The notes under the pieces: generated by a model
What the model was told of the DNA's origin: nothing
What the model saw: the letters and a program-made list of their open reading frames with translations, nothing else
Databases searched by the model: none
Part shown: positions 1-10,211 of the stretch, piece after piece
Position numbering within the stretch: position 1 is the first letter of the stretch
Layout of the letters: each line of letters starts with the position of its first letter
Translations under genes and position numbers: made by a program
Origin: Ephemerocybe angulata
Taxonomy: Eukaryota > Basidiomycota > Agaricomycetes > Agaricales > Psathyrellaceae
DNA: 64,000 bases
Direction: 5' to 3'
Assembly: GCA_013368325.1 (NCBI GenBank)
Contig: JAACJK010000058.1
Coordinates: 310,001 to 374,000, forward strand

Positions 1-1373
1 TGTGGGGCTCAAAGCACCGTTCTTCTCAGCGCTACGTGGAACCTATCGAGATGACTACAACACAGTTGATGTGAACGTTTCAGCGTCCCCTTTGGCCCTG
101 CGAGATTCTGCGTCGACGGCGATCACTGTTGCTCGAAGATTATTCCAAGGAAGTCCGCAAATGGGGGAGCTCAGGCTTCAGCTGGGACCTGTGCAGTCGC
201 TATCGTTTTACTATACGTCTCCACCCTCGCTGTCCCAGGACATTGTAGAAGCGGCGAAGCACGCAATACCATCGATCGCAGGTTTCCGCCACTTCGCCTT
301 CGACCGGAAGTTTGGCCTTATTTTCAGCAACATCATCCCAAAGCTGGCAGGCGAAATTGGATTGACCCTTGTAGAGCTGTCGGTGCGGCTGAAAGCTGGA
401 TTTGAACTCGGGTTTCTAAACTCATTTATAAATCTCGGTCTTGGGTGGGTGGGGGAAGAATCGGAGGTGTCTTTCGATACTACCATTGGGACCAAAGCCG
501 TCATTGCGAAACTTGAGCAAGTCATTCTGCAGGTCTTCTTCTTTTTCGGCACTAACTAATCGATATAGCGTTGTTGCATGGAAGCAGCAATTTAGCTTGC
601 CCATCGTTTTGTCGACTGAATGGAACCCCCGGATAGCACTAGGCGCCATTGTCATCCCTTCCGTTGCGACGGTCCTCTCATATCACTTCATCGTCCGACC
701 ACGCCGACGTGCTCGGCGGATCCAGTGAGTTTCGTCCGTCTAACGCTTTATCGACTCAACTCACCTTTTAACTTTAGGCAGATCCGAGCAGCGCGGCGGG
801 CCCATGAGGAAGACTCTGATGCACGAAGGAAGCGAAACGCCGTCGTTGATTTGCTCAAGGATGTAGCCAACAAATATACGTCCTTGGAGACAGCTAAAGG
901 AGGTGAGTTCATGTCCGAAACGGATGCCATACTTCCTTATTAAATGCCATTCAGGCTTGGTTATCCAAGAGGCTTTGTACGGCGTGACTGATGACAAGGA
1001 CGGGGCACAAGATTTGGCGATGGACGTTACCGTCCCCATGCAATCCCTTGTCCGCAACTCTCACCTATACATTCCTGGAGGTAAATCAAAGGTATGCACA
1101 TTGGTCCTTGCTGTCATCCTGGACCTATCGTTCTGATATGGCGGTTCAAACCTCAGACCCATCTGCAAGGGTTCTCCGACCCTGCCCCCTTCACTGCAAA
1201 GTCCTTACGTATCCGTTATGTATTCCATGGCCGCCCTCACTATGCGGAAATACCGGAATATCTCCCGGTCGTGCTACCTCTGTCAGGTGAGTACGATATA
1301 CTTTGCCGCAGGCTATTCGGATTGCAAAGACTAAAACTTATGGCATACAGAGCATTCTGTTCGAGAATGTTAG
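1..1373 (+). CDS. DNAJC11-like J-protein, C-terminal part (DUF3395), 5' truncated
   Basis: This is the C-terminal half of a DNAJC11-type protein, a family whose members act at the mitochondrial outer membrane in cristae and MICOS organisation. The J-domain itself lies left of the window. What is visible is a beta-rich region, then a hydrophobic segment (residues reading FSLPIVLSTEW, followed by a membrane-like stretch ending in basic RPRRRARR), a coiled stretch rich in Arg, Glu and Asp, and the DUF3395 core reading GLVIQEALYGV, then VTVPMQSLVRNSHLYIPGGKSK and GFSDPAPF. Introns are placed near 531-590, 728-779, 902-955, 1093-1165 and at 1287-1350. The last exon ends in SEHSVREC and a stop at 1371-1373. 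The first intron is the least certain because the conserved VAWKQQ residues could belong to either side of it. The family call rests on the DUF3395 pattern and is fairly secure. Confidence 0.78.
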
Positions 1374-1389
1374 CTGCTACTAGACAGTG

Positions 1390-2424
1390 AGCTTCTCCTT
1401 TCCTCGAGTTATGCAAAGAGTATACCGCTTTCCTCTTCCGCGCGGGCTCGGATCCCATGTATCCTGTTTCCAGCATTCCAGAAGTGCTCCGCACCCATTT
1501 GTCGGTTCGGCAGAAGTTCCGTATCCTCTTGGACAAGGTTTTGAGTGCTTGTACAGCCTTTTTGCTCAGCTGAGCGATGGCTCGGCAAACTTTAAGGTAC
1601 ACACCATTAATGTTATAGACTTTCATTTCAATACTTCCTCGACAGCGAATCACTCTTCGAAAGCTTCCTCAACCTTTTACTGCCTATTCTCTTGATGGCG
1701 ATCCTGCTTTTGAAATCAAGCCTTCCCACGACGAGGCCGCAATCCCCTCACGTTCATGTTCCTGCTTGTGGCACCTCATGAAAAGATTATGGTCAGAAGC
1801 AGGGTCCACGGGCGAGATAGTATGGATATCAGGCTCCCCGATCCATCACGCTTTTGCCCAAATATCCTCACAGGCGCCGACTGCCACAGAAGTGCCGATC
1901 CCAACAACTCCGTGAAGCTCACCACCTCATCGGAAGACCAAGAATTCTGACCCCTCGTCACCACGCATCAATTTTCTGACCGATTGTCGACTTAACAGGT
2001 CTAATGTTGTTTCCCAGGTCGCTACACCTGCGAGGAGCGCTAGCACAACATGGGGCCGCTTACCTGTACCATAGGTCCGAGCTTTCCCCTAAGATCCGTT
2101 TGGCCAGTATCATCGCAATCGACTATCTCGACCATTACCTGAAGGCCCACTAAATGATAACACATGGCTGATATATCTGCAGCCGGGGGATGCAGCATGG
2201 AAAGACGTGGTCGTACGTGGTCTGTAGGCCCGCTCCCGAATGCACGAAAAACTTCCGAGAACCCAAGTTGTGAAGGCGCCGATACGAGAAGGGATGCGAG
2301 AAGCTATCAGCATCTCATATGGCCCACATTGGCTCAGCGCTTCCCCAGAGGATTTACCGGCCAAGCACCCAGGTATACCTCTCGATGCTGTTATGTCTTT
2401 TCTTTCGTTCATACATAAGAGACT
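1390..2424 (+). other. Coding-like but frame-broken stretch, unknown function
   Basis: Directly after the DNAJC11-like gene, several short frames on the + strand read like protein but cannot be joined into one clean model. About 1405-1560 encodes a segment with RTHLSVRQKFRILLDKVL. About 1555-1910 encodes FAQLSDGSANFK joined over an intron (GTACAC to CAG) to a stretch with LPQPFTAYSLDGDPAFEIK and SRSCSCLWHLMKRLW. About 2015-2153 encodes LRGALAQHGAAYLYHRSEL ending at a stop. About 2240-2420 encodes IREGMREAISISYGPHW and PGIPLDAVMSFLSFI. The frames change without good splice sites near 1560. It could be a multi-exon gene with an indel, or a decaying gene. I do not recognise a family and assign no function. 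Confidence 0.3.
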
Positions 2425-3092
2425 GACGGCAAGGTGTACAGATCAAAAGGCCACTTGTGCTGTGGCTGCGGGAGCGCACATGCCTAGGCCCTATCCCCCT
2501 CGAGTACCTTGATGGCTCGTTACCGTGGAATGAGCACAATCAGCTAGCAGCGCAGCGCTCAAATCTTAAAACGATCCATTACCGTGGCTCCAACTCTGAA
2601 GACAGACGGAGGTGGCCTTGAAGAAGTAAGATGCCCCTCTGATTGACAAGTGGCATTCGACATTGCTGGGACCTTCTTCCTCGACAACGGTATTGATCCT
2701 GTGAATTGGTAGCGCTCGTTGTTTGTTTTCTTGATTCTTGGCTGCCATCTCTTCTTTCGCTATTTTGGATCTATCCGACGCTATACATGGGCCTAGCGGA
2801 TCTGAGATTGCTGTGATTGTGTAGAATTAAAGTGTTTCTGCTATCTCGATGGACCTCAGGTACGGATCCATACTATACCCAATCCATCCTGCCCGCCCCG
2901 TTCTTCAAGCGACCTCTCATACCTCTCTTCGAACAGGTTGCTATCCGTGAGAAACCCTGGATTCCCAGTTACGTTGGGATCCCTAGATTGCATCCGCTGG
3001 ATGGGGGGCATTCAATTGAAACTCAAAAATATTTCATGGGATTTGCAAACCAAGCTTCAATTAGAGTTGGCCCTTCCAATTCCGGGTGCACA
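2425..3092. other. Intergenic region upstream of the WOPR gene
   Basis: I see no supported gene here. The only readable feature is the start of the promoter region of the WOPR transcription factor, which ends at the TATA-like box listed separately. Confidence 0.5.
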
Positions 3093-3098
3093 TATATA
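3093..3098 (+). promoter_or_regulatory. TATA-like box of the WOPR gene
   Basis: The sequence TATATA occurs about 90 nt before the WOPR start codon, in an otherwise mixed-composition leader. Spacing suits a fungal TATA element, but no transcription start is known. Confidence 0.4.
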
Positions 3099-3184
3099 GT
3101 CCTTGCCCCAAACGAAGGATCCCTCGCTCCATCCTCCCTCCTTCTATCGGCTTGGTCGCCAACCAGGAACCTCCATCATCGCTG

Positions 3185-4521
3185 ATGCAGCGTCCCACCT
3201 TACCAGGTGTTCGCATTCGTTCAACCCGAGACGCCCTTCAAGTCTTCAATGGGGTCGCCACGAACCGCCTCCCTCTGATTACTCGCCGGTTGGATGCTGA
3301 GGAGCGGAGGGCAATCGTACCAGGGAACGTCTATGTCTGGTGAGTCTGCACGAGTTGTGAATAGGCTTGCCGATTGTGTCGGCCCTGACCCGTCGATCGC
3401 AGGGAAGAGCGCGGTGCCAACACCGAGCCCACTGGCCTCGGGATGGAGCGTTGGTACGTAGCTCAATTCCGACCTAAGATTACGGTGCTAACCTGACTAT
3501 CCTTCTCAGGACGGACGGTATGGGCTGGGGACCGAGTCGTACGTACACCTACGATGCTGTATAGTCACGAACATTCTCCTCATAACTACTTGACTTCCTC
3601 AGGTGTCCGCGACGTACGTGTTCAAGAAACAGTATCAGTGATTACCCCGAACTAATCGCCATAACCACAGGAATTTCTGTTCTATCACCAGAAGGAATCA
3701 GACATAGTAGACGATTTCGTCAGCCCTATAACACCGTGGGCACAGATGATGCGGTGAGTGTATTCTTCAGTACTTCAGTTACGATAATTGGGCGCCACTA
3801 CAATGACTTGGGTTTGGCCGTAACGCGGCTGGCTGCGATCACCTCGTTTGCTCAGGGATGTCCATCGAGTGAAACCTCCACTAACAACTCTTGCACAGAC
3901 CTTATTCCTCCGACTCGCGACATGTACCAGAATCCGAGCGACTGATCAAGCAGACGTACAGTGTCCTCGTGTCTCTGCCATCCGATCGTCCAAAAGGAAT
4001 CATTCGCAAGTGGCATTTGAGTAAGTGCTAAGCTACACTACGCCTGCGGCCCCAGATCGTTAACGATGTTCTCAGCCGCGTACTTCAGTCAGGCAAAGTT
4101 GGATCAATTATGCACCATCGAAAACGTTCGGGGAGTCGGCGATATGCCTGTTCCGGAGGGGTGGTTCAGAAGCGCCCGTATAGGTAAAACGCGGCGGGAC
4201 AGTCGTGCTCACCCACCCACAGCGCACTCGGCTGGCGAAAGCAGTCTTCAAGCTTCATCACCATTGCTGTCGAAGCCAATCTCGAATTTCACCGATCACT
4301 ACGCATCTGGGTCTTTGCAGCCTCCTCATTCCCCATCACCTTCAGTGTATTCCAGCAAATCTTCGTCGCATTCGCCTAACTCGTCGTACTCGAGCTCTGG
4401 ATCGGGTTCGGGCCGCAGAAAACGAACCCCTAGCTTGGTTCCTTTGGAAGTCCTGGAGAGTACATCCCGCCTTCCCCGCGATCCCGCAGATATTCAAGCT
4501 CTGCGTCGGTTCGCTACCTGA
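3185..4521 (+). CDS. WOPR-domain transcription factor (Gti1/Pac2 family)
   Basis: Predicted 298-aa DNA-binding regulator of the WOPR family, whose members (Wor1, Ryp1, Sge1, Gti1, Pac2) control morphological switching, sexual development and nutrient responses in fungi. Seven exons close in phase: 3185-3339, 3403-3453, 3510-3538, 3603-3613, 3671-3753, 3899-4020 and 4076-4521. WOPRa is in exons 1-4, with STRDALQVFNGVATNRLPLI, TRRLDAEERRAIVPGNVYVW and then RWTDGMGWGPSRVRDEFLFY. WOPRb is in exons 5-7, with LIKQTYSVLVSLP, IRKWHLTAYFSQAKLDQL and the WFRSARIGKT region. The C-terminal 100 residues are Ser-rich and end with GRRKRTPSLVPLEVLES and a short conserved-looking RDPADIQALRRFAT tail. The start is the first ATG before the domain, with a TATA-like box about 90 nt upstream. 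Exon 4 is only 11 nt. The family is clear. Whether it is closer to the Pac2 or the Wor1/Ryp1 branch is not. Confidence 0.9.
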
Positions 4522-7500
4522 TTTCTTCTACCCCGGGCCGAAGTGCATGCTGGGCATGCAGATTAACTCGCTCACCACGCCCCAAACCATCAGAAGCAGT
4601 CATCAAAGATTAATGTTTGGATAACATTTATGCCAGGATCAGGATGCTGGACGTTTACTCTCATACTGCAATTTAGACATGGACTCCGTCTCATACACTC
4701 TCACATGGACCCTGCTGTTTATTTAACTTTATTGCTCATCGCTGTGCTAGTCTTTCTCAGCATTGTATAACTACCCTTGTAACTGTACAGTGGACTGCGG
4801 CTCTCCTCCCTCTACTATTTATGTACTAGCTGCTGGCGCTCCGGTCCCACTGGACCTAGCGTCCCCCTTGGTGTTCGGAGTCTATGTAACTTTTCCATAT
4901 GCTATCCCCAGCTCTCCCATTGCATTCATTCTTTTCAATTGATAATGATAACTGTGCTCTGTATCACGATTCAAACGCCTGAACGCTGTGCGTTTGAGTT
5001 TATTGTACGGCATCGCCCCCTTCTGCGTTTATTCATCTCAAATGGCTTCGGAAAGGACGTTCATACTGGGTGCACCACGGGGACGAGACTATTGAACGGC
5101 GTTAATCCTCTAATGTCATTCACAGGCTACATAAGCACACCCTAGTGCCGTCTTAAACTCATGGTTCACTGGCTACGTATTTTCTGAGTCGAAAGCTATG
5201 GTACCTTCGTCTGCACGCTGTTTGTTATCCTCAATGGGATAGCCGCACGTTTAATTCGCGGAATAATTCTGTCAGAGAAAAGATGAGAAGCGGGGCCTAT
5301 TCCAACCTGATATAGGTGCCTTTTCTCCCGGCGACATCACCTTTCATCGCAGGCTTGGGGCAGGAAAGGGACGCCCTCGGACACACTGATCTGAACTCTT
5401 TCTCCGGCAAATCTCCGACCTGTGGCTACAGTCTTTACTCACACCGTTACTATCTCGTTCCGGCGACCCGTGCAGCCTGTGCATAACGAGATGATGAGGT
5501 AAATATTGTGCGTCCTTTGACACCCTTGCCTTTGAAGGTTTCCAAGTTACTCGCTCTCCGCGGGTACAGCGGGAGTCTTATCTCCTGGCTCCAGTGCGCC
5601 ACTTGGCTCAGCTCCGGTCGCATTCAGCAGGAGATTCAGGACCGAATGATCAGCAGGGCATTTCGACTCTCTTCTACACACATCGGTATCAGGTCTGGAA
5701 AATATTCGTGAGGTTAATGGACAGAAGGGCGGTAGAGCGTACCCGAGGTGGAAGCAGCACATTCCCAGCCACAGGCTTGAAGCTGATCGAATATATCCCT
5801 TTACATTCGCAGTCAGCGGTTATGGTGTTTAATCAGTGGGTCAGTCATTGCGAAGCGGAAGAACCAAGTCTGTGAGAAAGAGTCAACGGCGTTCTATGAA
5901 AAGGGCGCCATATCCCCCGAATTGCGCGGTACTCTCGTGATTTGCGATGGCCACTGGCAAGCTTGGGATGTTATCGGAGACCCCTGGAAATGTGTACGGT
6001 TGGTGCGTAGGTCATAGATCGCCCTGAGCATAATTAAATTGGGTGATTTCGTATCCTTTATTCACCGAGTGAATGTCTCTTGCCCTTCCCTTCCTAAGCA
6101 AAGGAGACTGCTGGAGAATGTCTCGGTTAAATTAACCCACGGACGAGTTAACAAGCGCCGAAGTCGAACACTCGTATTAGTAGGGTTGATCTATCACTTT
6201 TCAAAACCAGGGTTCCGGGCGATTGCAACTATGGGTGCCATGGTAAAGCGCAGATTAAGATCAACGAAGCCTCCTCTCTCGCTCCTCGATAAACTGAGAC
6301 TTGAGGCCAACTGGAGAGCAGGGCAGCAAGCTCATTGATCAATAGTGGCTCTGACCTTTCCATCAGAAATTCCAACACCTGGATATTGTGGTGAAGAAAT
6401 CAATAGAAGCTGGAGTGTCTGCTTAACATCTGCTAGGCAACTCAGAGTAAGGTGGGAGACTGCGTTCCGGAAGCCTAGTCTACTCGATTCTCTGGCCGCC
6501 GACGCAGAGAACTTTGGCCACACGTTACTAAGGTCAAAGATATTGGGTTCTCTTAATAAAGTGGCAAACTTGCGTAAGGTGTGATGCATGCATATGTGTG
6601 TCTTCAACAGTCTTGAGGCAGTGGGAGACCCACCTCACCCCACTGAGAAGCTAGATCATGTGCTGCTCAGCCTTGAGGCTACACGACATAGTCGTTCATC
6701 AGAAAACTTGAAGATGAGTGGATTGTCTCCAAGGACACAGTGATTGACCTTGACCGTTGATACGAACGGTGTATCAAATAAGATCACCGTGACGATGCGG
6801 TACTGCATCGAATATATCCATATCGTTGTTAAGGCGCCAACGTAGGCGCCCGTAGCCGCCTTGCCACTCAAGTGTGCAATGCACCGCATGTACCATTGCG
6901 CAGTGAGTCGTCGAACGAGCGCCATCTATCATCACAAGCTCTTAACATAAATGAAACTTGAGGGAAATCGCATCCCCGTGATGCGGGGTACGTAGGTGCT
7001 TTTCTCCATCTTTCTACCTCGTTATGTCCGAAGGAAAGAGACATTCTCTAACCGTAGCGCTTTGAATGAGCTGCAGCAATTGATGCCGCCTCACAATTGA
7101 TCCATTTCCAAACAGGGCATAGATAATGGGTGTATCGGACAGGTTCTGAAATTCCCATAACGCCGATCCATCAGAGCTGCAACGGATACTGACTCGGAGA
7201 TGAGCAGGGCATCATCGCAGCACTTACCCTTTCGACGGGGAGCGTGCTTCCAGAAGAGAAGAATGACACAGGGACTCGGACCATGCTCCACTTCTGAGCT
7301 CTTCGGTGAGGAGGGTGAATCATTTAGCACCCTACTCGTGGTGCCCTATGAACTATGTACCGCTGAACACCTTCTTTAGAATGGCAGATGCGGAACGGGA
7401 ACTGTCCTTCCGCTCTACTGGTTAGTCAAGCTTCGCGACTCCTAAGTCTTCGAAGGCAGATGAACCCTCGCTCGCTGTCGTGTACTCTTCAGATTGGGAG

Positions 7501-7634
7501 ATGAGCAAGGTATGTATACCGGGATACTTATAGCTTATTCTTGTGGGATAGGCAATGGATCTTTGTGGTGTTCTTGGTATATAACAGTGATTCCAAGGGT
7601 GCCCATGGTCCTCCAAGAAGGGCAAGTATATGTC
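4522..7634. other. Gene-poor stretch of 3.1 kb
   Basis: There is no gene here that I can support. Short open frames exist (for example around 5594-5875 +, 6345-6584 + and 6656-6925 -), but none has recognisable domains, a plausible intron chain or clear coding bias. The 3' UTR of the WOPR gene probably occupies the first few hundred bases. Small intron-like and coding-like scraps near 7090-7620 may be remnants of a decayed gene. Confidence 0.4.
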
Positions 7635-7666
7635 TAAAATAATTAATATTAATATTAATTATTTTA
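7635..7666. repeat. Perfect 32-bp AT-only palindrome
   Basis: All 16 base pairs either side of the centre (between 7650 and 7651) are perfectly complementary, and the sequence contains only A and T. It lies about 160 nt upstream of the DUF155 gene start. It could extrude as a cruciform. A role in transcription, replication or as a former insertion site is only inference. Confidence 0.85.
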
Positions 7667-7825
7667 CCCATAACATCATGTAACACTACATTACGTAATT
7701 AAAGCAGGAATGAGGTCATGACCTTAGGGGATATGTGATTCTGAATTCAGCACTTGAACTCGGACCTGGTTGTGCTCGAAACATCGCTTTGGACACGCCA
7801 GACACCGTCGACTATTGCGACAACT

Positions 7826-9802
7826 ATGCCAGAGCGCCCATTCCTGAAAGCTTCATCCTCGACAACGGCCCCTGAGCCGAAGTCTAGAGGCGCAAACAGG
7901 TCGACGAAAGTCGCAGGGAAACTAAAGGTTCTACCGGAACAACCAGAAAACCTACCAGCACTGGACAAAAAGACCAAGCCTGCGGCTGTAGAGAAGGTGC
8001 ATAATGAGAGCACAGGGACCACTGGGGAGAGTGATGGAGAAGGGGAAAGCAACGACGAATCACAGGAGGAAGATGTAGAGGTTCGTCTGGCAATGTTAGA
8101 AAGTGCATTGTAAGGGACTGACATTGCTTACCTTGGATAGATATATAACCAAATATCTCTTATACCGGAAGGAACCGCGCGGAGAGATGCTCTCAGACTG
8201 ACGAAGAAGAAAGCCAAATCCTTACCGCGAGTGACAGCATACGCGACTGCCAGGTACGAACTTCCCTCACTCGGTATAACCACGCAACCCTCATCTGGAT
8301 CCTTAGCTCTTACCGAATGAATGACCTTATGAAGTTCTTCATGGCGAGAAAGAAAGCGTACCACACAAACCCCAAGTTCATAGACGACGTGATATACACG
8401 CCGTATGTCTACGATCCCCCAGCTAACTCCCAAGAACCATTACACACAATTTCAACTTCTCGTGCACCCACGGGAGACCTTCTTGGAATTCCAGAATTCC
8501 GAGAAGCAAACGGAGAAGAGCGCCCTACGAAAAAGGCTAAGAGCAAGTTTGATACAGCGGCGTCTGAAGCGGAAATCTTCATGTTTTCATATGGGACCAT
8601 AGTCATCTGGGGTATGACCGAGGCCCAAGAAAAACGGTTCCTCTCTTCCATGTAAGCTCGAATATTTCTAATGCTGATCGACCATTGTTTATTAATCATG
8701 TCAATAGACGGCGATTTGAAGTGGGGAGGCTCGGTAAGGGTTCCCTACCTCTGTGTTACCGTGGTACTAACAAACGGATGAAGCCCCTGAAGATGTGGAA
8801 ATGGAGGACTTGAACTATTATTATGCCAATTACAGCCGGTACATCCTCCGTTGGCTCTCCCTAACCCTACTCGGCTGACGACGAAGCAGAATATACAACG
8901 ATGTTATCACCCTTCGCAAAGGGTCCAGTTATATGTCGGTGACCTATTGAAGTCTATGATATCACCGTGCTCAACTATTTCACAGGACGAAACTTTCGTT
9001 ATCTCATGCCCTATCTCAGTCGGTGAAGATCTCACTGGTAAGTCCCTTTGTAACCCGCAGTAACTGTCTTCTGACGAGATTTCAGTTCGAAGACCTCATC
9101 TCTTCGACGGTCGAAGAAACTAAAGATATCCCAGAAATCATCAGCGAGACTGGAAAGATAGGGATGCCCCATAAAGGTGCGCATAACGACTTGTGCGGTA
9201 GGGGTTGCTTACGCCGGTATTAGAGATCATGCAACAAATTGGACAGTTGTTCCTCCTGAGAACGAACATCAACTCCGTGGGTTCGGTTCTTGATTCTCCT
9301 GTGAGTATCCCTATCAAACCGTCACATTGTGCTGCAGAGGATCTCACGCGCTATTATCTAGGAAGTTTTCTGGGTACGCACCCTACCAGGTTCTCGCTCG
9401 TCGACCACCCTTGTACTCACTGCAAGCGTTTTTCCAGAGTTTTCCCGACCTACAACCTCTCTACGATGCAGCCCGAAGTTATCTCGAAATCCCTCAAAGA
9501 ATCAATCTTTTAAACACTCGCGTGGAGGTGAGATCTTCTCATATTATGACATGCTCGTAATCTTAGTTAGTTTTTTTGCGTCAGGTTCTGCAAGACATGC
9601 TTCAGCTGTTGAAGGAAACTGTGTCGAGCCGGCACTCTGAACGGCTAGAACAGATCGTCATTGCTCTGATTGGGATTGAGATCGGTACGTGCATCTGCCG
9701 GTCTGGCATATCGTCTTGGGGTGTCTTCTTTGTGCTGACCGTCGAGATAACATTTTCACAGTCCTTGGTATCGTTACAATCCTTGTGGACTTAATGGCGT
9801 AG
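7826..9802 (+). CDS. DUF155 family protein, RMD1/Sif2/RMND1-like
   Basis: Predicted 433-aa member of the DUF155 (PF02582) family. Yeast RMD1/RMD8, fission-yeast Sif2/Sif3 and animal RMND1 belong here; RMND1 supports mitochondrial translation, and the fungal cytosolic or membrane branch is poorly defined. Thirteen exons close in phase: 7826-8080, 8141-8253, 8307-8651, 8708-8733, 8784-8838, 8890-8934, 8986-9037, 9086-9176, 9224-9300, 9362-9373, 9438-9527, 9585-9684 and 9762-9802. Residues 1-85 are a low-complexity acidic and Ser-rich N-terminus. The domain begins with ISLIPEGTARRDALRL and has EIFMFSYGTIVIWGMTEAQE, then LNYYYANYSRIYNDVITLRK, LSHALSQSVKISLFEDLI and INLLNTRVEVLQDMLQLLKE. It ends in a C-terminal membrane helix, IVIALIGIEIVLGIVTILVD. 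Exon 10 is only 12 nt (E-V-F-W). The start at 7826 is the first in-frame ATG. The family call is secure; cellular location is not. Confidence 0.9.
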
Positions 9803-10211
9803 GCTGCAGAAAGTGGGTCGTCATCGGCACCTGCTTATTTAGATATATCCCTGACTGTTCTATGGCGTCTACTTATACCGGCCTTGTGTACTCCTCCGCG
9901 TGCTTCGACCTTTGCGTTAGTTCCACGGATTTTTGCCACTTGGAACAATTATACCATCTACTGCGTGCGAGGGAGTGAAGGCGAGATGCGAGCGGGATCC
10001 TTTCCAAATCTCACTTTCAATGGCGCCGGGAATACTTGGGGACGGAAAGCTCTGGTATTATCTGGTATAGTGTACAGAGGTCGAAAGAAGACGCAGAAGG
10101 AAAGGCGCTGTTTGCTATCATCTCGATCAAGAAGGGTCTTGCAGAGAATTACGGAGGGAACAGAGGTCGATACGCAGAATACGTATCCGTATACGTATGC
10201 CTTGGTTCTAT
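9803..10211. other. Convergent intergenic region
   Basis: This 409-nt spacer lies between the 3' ends of the DUF155 gene and SEC5. It presumably holds both 3' UTRs. I see no gene in it. Confidence 0.5.

Noticed and set aside
2164..2230. DDE transposase fragment
   Set aside because: A stretch reading LQPGDAAWKDVV loosely recalls the LQP-D motif of DDE_1 transposases, but the flanking sequence does not continue the match.
7422..7625. Small gene upstream of the palindrome
   Set aside because: Open frames exist on both strands but no start, intron chain or family is recognisable.
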